Source: Ignavibacteriota bacterium (lineage in GTDB: Bacteria; Bacteroidota; Ignavibacteria; Ignavibacteriales; Melioribacteraceae). From it: a stretch of 64,000 bases of DNA. The stretch is taken from positions 828,001 through 892,000 of the forward strand of contig JADJGF010000001.1 in assembly GCA_016708125.1 (NCBI GenBank), in the 5' to 3' direction. A program made the position numbers and the translations under genes. Positions 18,073 through 27,600 of the stretch are shown here, in pieces. The notes below the pieces were generated by a model. That model made no database searches and had not been told where the DNA came from. It worked only from the letters and a program-made list of their open reading frames with translations. Each line of letters opens with the position of its first letter. The stretch's first letter is position 1.

Positions 18073-18413
18073 TTTATACCCATATTAGCTTTTAACAGAT
18101 TTAAGAAATTTTGTTTGGGTTTTTCTAAACTATTATTTGATTCTTGAACAAAAATATTTTCATCAACTTTATCTATTAAATTTATTGAATGCTCGGAAAC
18201 ACCAAGTAAATAAACGTTATTATTAAATTGAATTACAGATACAAATTTTTTGGGAAGAATTGTCTGCGTTGATATTATTTTAACTTTAGAATTATTGTTC
18301 CCTTTTTTATCAAAAGTGTACAAATACTTTTTTACTAAAAATAAAAGTCCATACATAATTCCCGCCATCACCGCAAGAATTATGAAGATTTGAATTATAT
18401 CCCATGTTCCCAC
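18069..18413 (-). CDS. fliO: FliO, export gate assembly protein
   Basis: 114 aa with one N-terminal membrane helix (IIQIFIILAVMAGIMYGLLF) and a small cytoplasmic beta domain (VKIISTQTILPKKFVSVIQF, then YLLGVSEHSINLIDKV) as in FliO. It helps assemble FliP. Its start touches the fliN stop. The family is poorly conserved, so position between fliN and fliP adds weight. Confidence 0.9.
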   Translation of the reverse strand: MGTWDIIQIFIILAVMAGIMYGLLFLVKKYLYTFDKKGNNNSKVKIISTQTILPKKFVSVIQFNNNVYLLGVSEHSINLIDKVDENIFVQESNNSLEKPKQNFLNLLKANMGIK

Positions 18414-18870
18414 TATTTAACACCTTGTAATCTTTCACTTGCTTCTAATAAACTTGTTATTCTAATTCCAAAATGTTTATCGATTACAACAACTTCACCT
18501 TCAGCAATTTTTTTGTTATTTACAAAAACATCAACCGGTTCACTTGCCAACTTTTCTAATTCAATTACATAACCTCGTTCCAATTCTAAGATGTCTTTAA
18601 TTTCCATTTTTGTTCTTCCAAGTTCTATATAAACATTAAGCTGAAGGTCTTTAAGGAATTCAAGTTTATCGTCTTCAAAGAATCCTCTTTTTTTCGATTC
18701 ATTAAATTTTGGGAAATCAGCAATGCTTGCGTTTATAGATGAATCAGAATTAGTAGCTTCTAATGCAGCCAGCATTTGAGCTTCGGCCTCTTCTTCGCTC
18801 ATATCAACGTGACCTTTAGATTCAACATCCATAGAAGATTTTTTTGAATTGTTTTCAGATTTTTTGCCAT
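18413..18870 (-). CDS. fliN: FliN, flagellar motor switch protein (5' end appears shifted by one base)
   Basis: The C-terminal SpoA domain (LNVYIELGRTKMEIKDILEL, then VDVFVNNKKIAEGEVVVID and FGIRITSLLE) is standard FliN, part of the C ring that binds CheY-P. An intact frame runs from an ATG at 18832 (139 aa), but no ribosome site precedes it. A better start, ATG at 18870 one base after the fliM stop and preceded by AAAAGGA, is in another frame. If the first A6 run were A7 it would read MAKKSENNSKKSS and join the FliN frame exactly. Either the consensus lacks one base, slippage restores the frame, or the internal ATG is used. Confidence 0.85.
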
Positions 18871-18871
18871 T

Positions 18872-19858
18872 TTAATTTTTCCTTTTATCTACCTTTTTTG
18901 TAATCCTTACTGCTTTATGATTGTTTACAACTCCGGATATTCCATAAAACATGTGTTTTTTTTCAACACTAACTTTTATTTCATCACCAACTTGATTGTT
19001 TAATAAAATTACATCGCCGACTTTTAATTTTAATAGTTGACTAAATTTTATTGATGACTTACCGAATTCAACTTCAAGATTTAATTCGGTTTTCTTCAAA
19101 TGTTCAGTTAAAATATTTTGAGCTGTAGTTCCGGCATATTTTATTGGGCGAATTGATGATAAATTTTGATTTGTAAGTTTTGATAGAATTGTATCAAACG
19201 CGTAAGTTGCAAAACACAAATTCATCATATAACTTTGTTCGCCAATATGAACTTCAAAAGTTATTAATAAAACACTTTCGCTTTGTGATGTTATTTGAAC
19301 GAAATCTATATCAGGTTCAAATTTGTCAATTTTAAAAGTGTAGTCTCCAATAATCTGCCAGGCTTTTCCTAAATCATTAAGAATTTTATTTATCACCACT
19401 TCTAAAACTTTTTGTTCAATTGGAGTAATAACTTGCGAGTTTTTTGTTCCTTTTCCATTTCCGCCTAATAATCTATCAACCAATGTTAAAGCGAACTCAG
19501 AACTAAATTCTAAAATTCCTTTAATATCTGTTTGATTAATATCAAATGTAAATAGGCAAGCTGGATTTGAAACCGAAAGCACATATTCAGAATAATAAAT
19601 TTGATCAACGGAAGTTACATTGCAGTTTACAATTGTTTGAAGTTTAGACATCAAAAAAGAGCTGAACATTTCCGCAAAGTTTTCATTTATATTATGAATT
19701 GTTCTAAGCTGATTTTTTGAAATTCTGTTCGGCAGCCTAAAATCAAATGGAATTACTTCCTTTTCAACTTTAACATTTTCAAAATCAGTTTTTGTTGAAC
19801 CTGAATCCGCACTATTTAACAGCGCATCAATTTCTTGTTGTGATAATACTTCTGCCAT
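18872..19858 (-). CDS. fliM: FliM, flagellar motor switch protein
   Basis: 328 aa, normal length. The CheY-P-binding N-terminal peptide is VLSQQEIDALLNS (residues about 4-16). The middle domain shows FRLPNRISKNQLRTIHNINE and NFAEMFSSFLMSKLQT. The C-terminal SpoA domain ends VRITKKVDKRKN. It links FliG and FliN in the rotor switch. It begins one base after fliL. Confidence 0.97.
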   Translation of the reverse strand: MAEVLSQQEIDALLNSADSGSTKTDFENVKVEKEVIPFDFRLPNRISKNQLRTIHNINENFAEMFSSFLMSKLQTIVNCNVTSVDQIYYSEYVLSVSNPACLFTFDINQTDIKGILEFSSEFALTLVDRLLGGNGKGTKNSQVITPIEQKVLEVVINKILNDLGKAWQIIGDYTFKIDKFEPDIDFVQITSQSESVLLITFEVHIGEQSYMMNLCFATYAFDTILSKLTNQNLSSIRPIKYAGTTAQNILTEHLKKTELNLEVEFGKSSIKFSQLLKLKVGDVILLNNQVGDEIKVSVEKKHMFYGISGVVNNHKAVRITKKVDKRKN

Positions 19859-19859
19859 T

Positions 19860-20396
19860 TTAATTTAACACGTATTTACTGAAATAAACATTTTTAACTT
19901 TTGCGCCTGGCAACATTTTATTTACCTGATCTGCAATTTCTAATTTTAAAGAATCTTTTAATTCAACTCTGCTCAAATCTGATAAGGATTTTTGCGACAT
20001 TGAATTTAATATCATGTCTTTTATTACAATTTCATTGCTCCTTAAAAGTGTAGCTTTTTCTTCGTTAGCAACTCCAAAACCTACGGAAAGAAGCAAAAGT
20101 CTTTGTCCGCTTGTTCCGGCTGGATTTATAATTAAATCTTCAATACTATATATTTGCATTGTGCTATCGGCATGCCCTTCACCTTCTTCTTCGGATTCAG
20201 CATGCTCAACATTTTCACCTTCTGCTTTATCATGTAAAGCTGGTGCACTTTTTACCAAAAAATTTGCAGTAATAAAATATACAAGCACAAGTTGTATGAT
20301 AAAAAGCGGAAGTCCAATTAAAATTATTTTAAAGTTAAAACCTTTCTTTGCCGGTTTTTCAGGTTTCGATTCCTTTTTAACTTCTTCTTCTGCCAT
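19860..20396 (-). CDS. fliL: FliL, stator-associated basal body protein
   Basis: 178 aa from ATG at 20396 (MAEEEVKKESKPEKPAKKG). A frame four codons longer starts at TTG, but the sigma-54 element places transcription start near 20412 and GGAG lies six bases before the ATG, so the ATG is preferred. There is one membrane helix (residues about 23-45, IILIGLPLFIIQLVLVYFI), an acidic linker and the FliL domain (YSIEDLIINPAGTSGQRLLL, ending MLPGAKVKNVYFSKYVLN). It stabilises stators in the motor. First gene of the fliL-flhG operon. Confidence 0.94.
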   Translation of the reverse strand: MAEEEVKKESKPEKPAKKGFNFKIILIGLPLFIIQLVLVYFITANFLVKSAPALHDKAEGENVEHAESEEEGEGHADSTMQIYSIEDLIINPAGTSGQRLLLLSVGFGVANEEKATLLRSNEIVIKDMILNSMSQKSLSDLSRVELKDSLKLEIADQVNKMLPGAKVKNVYFSKYVLN

Positions 20397-20422
20397 TTTT
20401 ATCTCCAATTTTAATTTATAAT

Positions 20423-20438
20423 TTCAATTGGTATGCCA
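20423..20438 (-). promoter_or_regulatory. Sigma-54-type promoter of the fliL-flhG operon
   Basis: On the minus strand TGGCATACCAATTGAA has the -24 TGGCAT and a -12 TTGA at the strict spacing. The predicted start, near 20412, leaves a leader of about 16 bases with GGAG. I see no good copy of the 18-bp palindrome upstream, only an AT-rich degenerate dyad near 20495-20510. Confidence 0.7.
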
Positions 20439-20571
20439 TTAGAAAAAAAAAGTGAAAATTGAGCTGAATGCAGAAAATCAGTGTTTTTTGATATTATGAA
20501 TTATTATAAGTGTAGAATATTGACCATTTGATCAATTGTAATAATTCACAATGAATGAGAAAAGAAAACTT

Positions 20572-20593
20572 GGGGATCATTTTACTGATCCCC
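20572..20593 (-). terminator. Intrinsic terminator after the T9SS gene
   Basis: A perfect 8-bp stem (GGGGATCA/TGATCCCC) with a 6-base loop, followed on the minus strand by the T-rich AAGTTTTCTTTTC. It lies 40 bases after the T9SS gene and separates it from fliL. Confidence 0.8.
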
Positions 20594-20632
20594 ATATTGC
20601 TTAGAACAACAATAATGATAACTGAAAATAAA

Positions 20633-21682
20633 CTATTTCAAAAATAACATTTTTTTCATGTCACTATTATTCCCAGCTGTTAACTTGTAAAAATAAACAC
20701 CACTTGGAATATTACTTGCATTAAATTGTATACTATGAACTCCAGCCGATTTTGATTCATCAACTAATTTAGCAACCATATTTCCCTGAATATCATAAAT
20801 ATTTAAATTTACTTTTGACGAATATGGAATCTCATATGTTATAGTTGTAGTAGGATTAAAAGGATTTGGATAATTTGCCCTTAAGTTGAATTCATTAGGT
20901 TTAGAGCTTATATCTTGTGCAATTACCTCTTTAAGTAATCTTGCTTCAATCCAAACTATACTACTAAAGCCAGAAGAGTTTCCATTTACATCAAGAGCAC
21001 TTATTTTGTAATATATATCATCTCCATGTAAATATGTTGTTGTAACATCAAAATCAGTAAATGTTGTTGAGCTTGTAGTACCAGTTAAAACCCAAGCTTC
21101 AGAATTTCTTTTTCTATAAACTCGATAATTATTTATATCTGGTTCAGTATTTGCATTCCATGTTAGTTTTGGATGTTCATCTTGAGTCTCCGAAACCTGT
21201 AAATTTGTTGGTACTGCTGGTGGTGTATTATCAATATAATTTATACTTTTTGTTATTGAACTTATTGAAGAACTTTGACCATTAACTTGATGTTCATAGA
21301 CACATCGTGTTGTATAATAAATAGTTGTATTCTCTACCAATGGTAAATTTACCTGAAAGTATGTGTAAATATATGTCCATACCCAAGATGACCAATCAAT
21401 AAGTGAATTATCCTGTATTGCTACTATTGTGTTGGGTAAGTTATTTGCTGAATAACCCCAACTAAAAATTGCTTGCCTAAAAACACCATGATTTTCCCAA
21501 CTAAATGGGGAATAATACCATCTACCTTTTAGAACAACTCCTTGGTTATAAGTACTACCAGTTAAAGGTTCAGTGTGTGCTTTCCTTGATGTAATGTTTG
21601 AATAAGTAGGCGTTTGGGCAAAATTGTTTGTTAATAAGATTAAATCTTGAAGAAATATTAAACATATGATGATGTATCTCAT
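20633..21682 (-). CDS. Secreted FN3 protein with T9SS C-terminal sorting domain
   Basis: 349 aa. A signal peptide (MRYIIICLIFLQDLILLTNN) leads to a unique N-terminal region. An FN3-like domain follows (residues about 165-250, with PKLTWNANTEPDINNYRVYR), then a type A sorting domain (NYPNPFNPTTTITYEIP and SNIPSGVYFYKL, ending MKKMLFLK). The last part directs export by T9SS and is cut off at the surface. The gene stands between flgE and fliL with its own terminator and 150-bp flanks, so it is probably a separate transcription unit inserted in the flagellar cluster. Function unknown. Confidence 0.9.
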   Translation of the reverse strand: MRYIIICLIFLQDLILLTNNFAQTPTYSNITSRKAHTEPLTGSTYNQGVVLKGRWYYSPFSWENHGVFRQAIFSWGYSANNLPNTIVAIQDNSLIDWSSWVWTYIYTYFQVNLPLVENTTIYYTTRCVYEHQVNGQSSSISSITKSINYIDNTPPAVPTNLQVSETQDEHPKLTWNANTEPDINNYRVYRKRNSEAWVLTGTTSSTTFTDFDVTTTYLHGDDIYYKISALDVNGNSSGFSSIVWIEARLLKEVIAQDISSKPNEFNLRANYPNPFNPTTTITYEIPYSSKVNLNIYDIQGNMVAKLVDESKSAGVHSIQFNASNIPSGVYFYKLTAGNNSDMKKMLFLK

Positions 21683-21841
21683 GTTTCCTCCATTTTAATA
21701 AGACATAGTTGGTTTATTAAAAATAATAAATGGTTTTAATATTTTAAAGTACAAATAATTTATTTGTACTTTTTGTTTTCTTATTTTTAATATATAATTG
21801 TTTGGAATTCTAATTAAGAACTCCAAACATATAAAATATTT
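21683..21841. other. Intergenic region between flgE and the T9SS gene with two inverted repeats
   Basis: Two dyads are present. AGTACAAATA/TATTTGTACT (21748-21770) is a 10-bp perfect stem with a 3-base loop and a T run on the plus side. GTTTGGAATT/AACTCCAAAC (21800-21828) has one mismatch and may terminate flgE transcription. A ribosome site (GGAGG) precedes the T9SS start. No sigma-54 or sigma-28 element was seen. Confidence 0.5.
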
Positions 21842-23482
21842 TTATCTAACTAAATTTGTTATTTCCTGTAATAATGTATCCGAAACAGTAATTACTCTGG
21901 AATTTGCTTGGAAACCTCTTTGCGAAACAATCATTCTTGTAAATTCTTCAGAAAGATCTACGTTTGATTGTTCCAATGCGCCGGATTGAATTGTTGTATT
22001 ACTTGTTTCTCCGGGTTCGCTGATATAAGGCTCGCCGGCATTTGCAGAAATTGTGTACATATTTTCGCCAACACTTGTAAGTGCATTTCTATTCGGAAAT
22101 GTTGAAACCAAAATTTGCGCTAATTTTCTTGATTGTCCGTTTGTAAAAACACCCTCTATATAACCGTATTGATCAATACTGATATTTGCCAAAGATGCTG
22201 ATGCAGAACCATTTTGCGAAGACATTGAAACTACCGAACTTCCGGAAATTTGTGTAATTCCTTCAAAACCTTCACCAAGATTTAATTCGATATTTTCTTG
22301 AGATGCACCGCCGATTGGTGAAAAAGTAACTACTGGTGGATTTGGTGCAATAGATGCAATCGATCCATCTGAATTAAAAGAAATTGTTCCTTCACTTCCG
22401 GCAAGAGTTCCGCTTGAAGCAGGCATTTCTGATACCCATTTCCAGTTATTATCAGCAATTTTAGTAAATTTGAGTGTCATATTATGCGCATTACCTAAAG
22501 AATCAAATACCGGAACTGATCCAGCAACAATGGTTGGTTTTCTATTACTATCAGTAACTGAACTTAATGTTTTCGTCGTACCTTCCTCAACATTAGTTGG
22601 ATCAAATTTAAAATCAATTCCAAGGAGAGGTTCTGTTATCGGAACTTTATCTGGAGCTGCGCCATCAAAAGTTGTCATTGCCCCAGTTGTAGGATCAAAC
22701 TCAACTTCAACTGTTACTGGACCAACTGTCGGAACTGTAGGATTTCCTTCGCTATCCAATAATTCATATGTTAAATCATAAGTATTATCTGCTGTTTTTA
22801 CATAATTTGTTGTAAAAGAATATTCATTACCAAAATCATCATAAACAACGGCTTCGCTTGCTTGTTCCGTTCCAACTGCAACATTATTCTGTAAATTTCC
22901 GGTTTGTACAAATTCTTCTGATCTTGTTAATGATGAAGTGCTGTCAAGATTTCCATCCCACACTATATCTGTAGTAGGAACAGCAGGCAATCTTAAGTTT
23001 GAATTAATAACAATATTTTCCAAGTTATTTCCGGGAGGAACTGTTCCGTCTTCTGTTGCAACTTTACCTTGAACAATTGCACCATTTTGCGGATTTACTA
23101 ATTGCCCGTCTGCATCAAAAATAAATGCGCCTGCTCTTGAGTAAAAAGTTTCGCCGTTTTTCTTTAGAACAAATAATCCATCACCTTGTAATGCTAAATC
23201 TGTTGTAATTCCGGTTCTTTCAAAAGTACCTTGATTCCAATTTCTATCAACAGAATTAAGTTTCATACCTAATCCAACTTGAAACGTGTTTGTACCGCCT
23301 GCAGTATCTGTAGGATTTGTTCCGTAACGAATAAATTGATTGAAAGTATCACTAAATGTAACTCTGCTGCCTTTATAACCAATTGAGTTTACGTTTGCAA
23401 TGTTGTTTCCTATAACATCTAACATTGCTTGATGATTTCGGATACCGGAAACTCCGGCAAATAAGGAATTAATAAGAGACAT
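21842..23482 (-). CDS. flgE: FlgE, flagellar hook protein
   Basis: 546 aa, longer than the 400-aa enterobacterial form, with the extra length in the variable middle domains. The N-terminus has MSLINSLFAGVSGIRNHQAM and NNIANVNSIGYKGSRVTFSD. LALQGDGLFVLKKNG is the rod/hook central box and the C-terminus shows GALEQSNVDLSEEFTRMIVS and RGFQANSRVI. It polymerises as the universal joint. A strong AGGAGG precedes the ATG, and the 100-bp leader is unusually structured. Confidence 0.96.
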   Translation of the reverse strand: MSLINSLFAGVSGIRNHQAMLDVIGNNIANVNSIGYKGSRVTFSDTFNQFIRYGTNPTDTAGGTNTFQVGLGMKLNSVDRNWNQGTFERTGITTDLALQGDGLFVLKKNGETFYSRAGAFIFDADGQLVNPQNGAIVQGKVATEDGTVPPGNNLENIVINSNLRLPAVPTTDIVWDGNLDSTSSLTRSEEFVQTGNLQNNVAVGTEQASEAVVYDDFGNEYSFTTNYVKTADNTYDLTYELLDSEGNPTVPTVGPVTVEVEFDPTTGAMTTFDGAAPDKVPITEPLLGIDFKFDPTNVEEGTTKTLSSVTDSNRKPTIVAGSVPVFDSLGNAHNMTLKFTKIADNNWKWVSEMPASSGTLAGSEGTISFNSDGSIASIAPNPPVVTFSPIGGASQENIELNLGEGFEGITQISGSSVVSMSSQNGSASASLANISIDQYGYIEGVFTNGQSRKLAQILVSTFPNRNALTSVGENMYTISANAGEPYISEPGETSNTTIQSGALEQSNVDLSEEFTRMIVSQRGFQANSRVITVSDTLLQEITNLVR

Positions 23483-23513
23483 CTTAAACCTCCTAAGGAT
23501 TTTTTTAAAGTGT

Positions 23514-23566
23514 GATTCAACATCAGTCGGTCAGTTGAATCCGGGCGTCCTTTGAAGGTCCCGCCC
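23514..23566 (-). promoter_or_regulatory. Two tandem hairpins in the flgE leader
   Basis: First hairpin (23543-23566): GGGCG/CGCCC outer stem with an inner CCT/AGG. Second (23514-23541): an 8-bp perfect stem GATTCAAC/GTTGAATC with a 12-base loop. They lie between the TIGR02530-type gene and the flgE ribosome site (AGGAGG). The GC-rich stem stands out in very AT-rich DNA. On the plus strand the first hairpin is followed by six T, but no plus-strand gene ends here. Roles in attenuation, RNA processing or translational control are all open. Confidence 0.55.
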
Positions 23567-23586
23567 ATTTTTTAGTTAATTAATTA

Positions 23587-23961
23587 TTATGCAAAAACTA
23601 CACTATCAATATTTGTAAAAATATTTTCCGAACTTTTTTCAACATTCAAAGCAGTTACAACTGTTTTATTTGGAATATTTATAATGAACGCTTTGTTGTT
23701 CATCACAACCAATGAATCTTTTGCTCCTTTAGCTTCTGCTTTCATTACTGCATTCTGCAATTTGTTCATATCTTCATTTGATAGTTCCAATTCTCTTGAT
23801 TCAATTCTTTTTGAAGCATGATTTGAAAATTTTAATTTTTCAAGCTCCGTTTTAAATATTGAGTCAAAACTTGAACTACCTTCTTTAATATTATTTGCAG
23901 GATGTTCTGGCTTAACTATTGGAACAAAAGGAACATTTATTCCATTAATCATATTTGCCAT
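23587..23961 (-). CDS. Flagellar operon protein of the TIGR02530 type
   Basis: 124 aa. The region HASKRIESRELELSNEDMNK followed by KAEAKGAKDSLVVMNNKAFI and INIPNKTVVTAL matches the small conserved flagellar-operon family found between flgD and flgE in many bacteria. Its molecular role is not known. The N-terminus is disordered-looking and there is no signal peptide. It begins 10 bases after flgD. Confidence 0.88.
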   Translation of the reverse strand: MANMINGINVPFVPIVKPEHPANNIKEGSSSFDSIFKTELEKLKFSNHASKRIESRELELSNEDMNKLQNAVMKAEAKGAKDSLVVMNNKAFIINIPNKTVVTALNVEKSSENIFTNIDSVVFA

Positions 23962-23971
23962 TTTATACCTT

Positions 23972-24664
23972 CTATTTTACTTTCTGTTTATTTTCTAAAA
24001 TTTCAAAAACGTCGGATACTAAATACTCTAAACCGTTTACCAATATTGATGTACCCGAACTTCCGAATCTAACTCCCTCAATAGTTCCAACTAAATATTG
24101 ACCAACTGTCATATCTTCATCATTCAAAGTAGTTGCTTTTAATTCAAAAGTATATTCACCTTCTTGAACTACATCACCTTCATTATCGGTAAAATCCCAA
24201 TCAAGTTTATAGATGCCCTCAGTTTTTTCTAAATCACTAAATTCTTTTACTACAACTCCGGATGAATTTTTAACAACAACAGTTAAATCTTTTGCGTTAG
24301 CCGGAAGTTCATATCCGAAAGAAGTATTTTCTTGACCTTCATAAGAAATAGTATCGCCGGCAATTTTTGCATTTTTCCCAATTAGTGTTGCAGTCATTGT
24401 ATTATTAACAGATTGAGTTAATAAGTAATTTGCATCAATACTATTATTTAAACTATCGTTGATATTTTTCAATTGTTCCAAAGAACTAAATTGAGCAAGC
24501 TGTGCCGAGTAATCTGTTCCATCCATAGGTTCAAGCGGATCTTGATTTTTTAATTGTGCAATCATTAATTGCAGAAACGCATCTTTATCTAATGAACTTT
24601 TACTTTCTGTTGCATATTCTGCAGTTGAGGTTGTCGCAGTTGTTGTTGAAATTCCATCGATCAT
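23972..24664 (-). CDS. flgD: FlgD, hook-capping/scaffold protein
   Basis: 230 aa. The N-terminal signature is LDKDAFLQLMIAQLKNQDPL, then EPMDGTDYSAQLAQFSSLEQ. A FlgD Ig/Tudor-like domain (residues about 100-190) contains WDFTDNEGDVVQEGEYTFEL. It caps the growing hook and is exported. It follows fliK by 12 bases. Confidence 0.95.
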   Translation of the reverse strand: MIDGISTTTATTSTAEYATESKSSLDKDAFLQLMIAQLKNQDPLEPMDGTDYSAQLAQFSSLEQLKNINDSLNNSIDANYLLTQSVNNTMTATLIGKNAKIAGDTISYEGQENTSFGYELPANAKDLTVVVKNSSGVVVKEFSDLEKTEGIYKLDWDFTDNEGDVVQEGEYTFELKATTLNDEDMTVGQYLVGTIEGVRFGSSGTSILVNGLEYLVSDVFEILENKQKVK

Positions 24665-24676
24665 TTTTTAATTCTC

Positions 24677-27600
24677 CTATGCTATATATTCGTAAGTATT
24701 GTAGCCTAATGTTTTTGTTTTTTTATCTTCTTCAAAATCTATTTTGTCAGTCTCTGTTTGATTTTCATTCGAATTATTTTTTGTATTCGTCCTTTTTTCA
24801 CCTTTATGATTTTTTGGCTGACCAAGAGAAATATTAAGTGAACTTAATTGAATTCCGTTTTTTGATAATTCCTCTTGCAATTTTTCAACGTTTCGTTCAA
24901 CCATACCTTTTGCCTGTTCATTATCAACTTCAATTGATGCTTTTAAAACATTCTCAACTGTAGTTAGGGTAATCTTCATTTTACCAAGACTTTCCGGTTT
25001 TATATCAAATGTTAAACTTCCCTTTTCCTGATTTGAAATGAACTTACTTAGTTCTTTTATAATCTCAGTTGATTTCACAACCTTGTGTGCTTTTGAAGAA
25101 TCATTCTCTAAATTTGTTTTATTTGTAAGTTCTACTTCTTTCTTTAATTCATCCTTCACAATTGAGTCAAAATTAATTTCATGATGAGGTTTAATAATAT
25201 TTTTTTCAGTACTAAATAAATTTTGTTTTGAGTTATCCGTTAAGTTATTTTTAGTTTCATCTTTAGATGAATCAATTTGTTCGCTGCTTGATTTTATTGA
25301 TTTGTTTGTGCTTATATCTTCATCTTTATTCGTAATAGTTTTAACATTGCTTTTAACTTTTACAGATAATTTTCTGCTTTCTTCGTTTGGTAAGAACTCA
25401 ACTTTTTTATTATTACTTGCAACTTTTTGAGTTTCACTAACTTCATTTTCAATTTCTTTTTTTGCAAATGATTTTAAATCTTGCCTAGGTTCAACAACAT
25501 TTGATTTTTCAATAAAATTACTTTTCTCATTAGCACTACTTTTTGTTGAATTTTCTTTTACTTCCTTCGAATTATTTGATTCACTTTTTGTTTCACTAAT
25601 TTTTTCTTTTGAATCACTTATTGATTGCTGAATATTTTTATTTGGAACTTTTTCAGTTGCATCATTATTTACTTCATATTTTTTTACATCATCAGTTTTT
25701 ATACTTTTTGTTTCGTCTACAATATATTTTTCATTTTTAACAATTATATTTTCTTTCTCGTTATTTACTTTTAGACTTGTTTTAATTGGCTCTTCCGAAG
25801 TTTTTATTTCTTTAGCGAAAGAATTATCCTGCTTTGATATTACACTTTTAGAAGTTTCGGAAATTTTCACTTCGTTATTTTGATTTTTAATATCTTGAGG
25901 TAAAGTTTTTGCATTTACATTTGTTTCTTTCAGTGTTTCCTTAAGATTTACAGTTTTTAAATCAATTTCATTTTTTTGCACATTAATATTTTTATGAGTT
26001 TTGCTGCTTTCGCTAATTTCGTTTATATCTTTTATGTTCTGAACGATTTCATCTTTTTGAATATCTAAACTTTTATGTGTTTTGATAGTTTCATTATTTT
26101 CATTTATGACTTTTGTATTTCGAATAATTTCATTTGGCTGAGTATCAATTTTTGCAGATTTTCTAGAATCTACTTTTGTTAATTCATTTTTACCAATTAC
26201 AAATTTTTTGAAATAATCTTGTGTTTGATTGTTAAGCTTTTGCTCTTTACTATTTTCACTAGAAACACTTTTTTCATCAACTTTAACATTGGGATTTTCT
26301 TTTATCTTAATATCTGAAGCGGATTTTATTTCTGTTTTTTCTTCCTTAACTAAATTTATTTCTCCATTTGCTTTGTTAACATTTTTCTGAATGTCCAAAA
26401 TCTTTTCCGGTGTTTTGGTTCCGGTAATAACATTTTCTGATTTTAAATTGACTTTTTGTAAATTATTTTCATTTACTAATTTTTCTAATTTCAAATTTGA
26501 TTTAGAATTATCCTTAGCAATTTTATTTTCATTATTGGAAACATTTTGATTGGTAATTTTTAAATCAGATTTTAATTGACCATTAATTTTGGGTTCAATC
26601 TGATTAATTAAATTCAATTTTGGATTACTTACTTTAATACTTGCTTCAGAATTATTAAGAATATTTTTCAACAGTCTAAATTGTGATTTATCAGATTTAT
26701 ACATTTCATTAAAATTAATTTTTCTCAAATCCGGTTCAATTCTATTTTCTTTAATATTTTCTTTGGAATTGATTTCACCAAATAAATTATCTTGCTTTTT
26801 TACAATTGTAATTTTTGTAACACTAAATTCTTTCTCTAAAGAATTCTTCAACGTTTCTAATTTATTCGAATCATTAGAATTACTTTTTATTTCTTGAATT
26901 ATGTTTGCATTTGGTAAAGTTTTCGAAGAATTCGTTTTTAGCTCACTTGGAATAAAGCTAATTTTTTCAAGCGGTATGTTTACCGAGAAATTATTTTTAT
27001 TTGATGCAACTAAATTTGTATTTACAAGTTCGAGTTTTAGACTATCTTTATTATCTCCAACCAATGTTGAAATGTTTTGTTCGAAATTTTTAAAAGAATA
27101 AACTGAAAGAGTTGGTTTAAAATTATTCTGCTCTTCACTCTGAGATTTTATCGAATTGTAATCAATCGGAATTTTTATCGACGATAAATTTGTATTCTCT
27201 GATTTTGAAACTTCTTGATTTTCTGGAGATTTAAAAAGTGAAAGAAGTTTTGATTTTTCCGGTACAACCAAAGTTTGTACAATTACTTTTTCTGAAGATT
27301 GTTTAGAATCAGTTTCTTTTAATAATTCAATATTCACAGCAGATTTTAAATCTTCAAGATGAAGAAAAAGTCCGGTTTCTTTTGTTAAATTTTCACTTAA
27401 AATATCTTCGCCGACTAATCTGTTTATAAATTTTTCCAAATCACCTTCAAGCGGCTCTTTGCTGATATAAGAAATAATTTGATCTTTATTTAAAACAATA
27501 TTTTCACTAACTAAAAGTTCTGCTATTTCCGGCGGCAAAATATCTGCAAGATCAAGTTTTACTTTTTCGCTGTCTTTTTCAGAAAGTTCCGTAAGTTTAA

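Noticed and set aside
20481..20545. AT-rich dyads upstream of fliL (CRP/FNR-like TTGTGA and TTGATC text)
   Set aside because: Half-sites are imperfect and at the wrong spacing; no reliable call.
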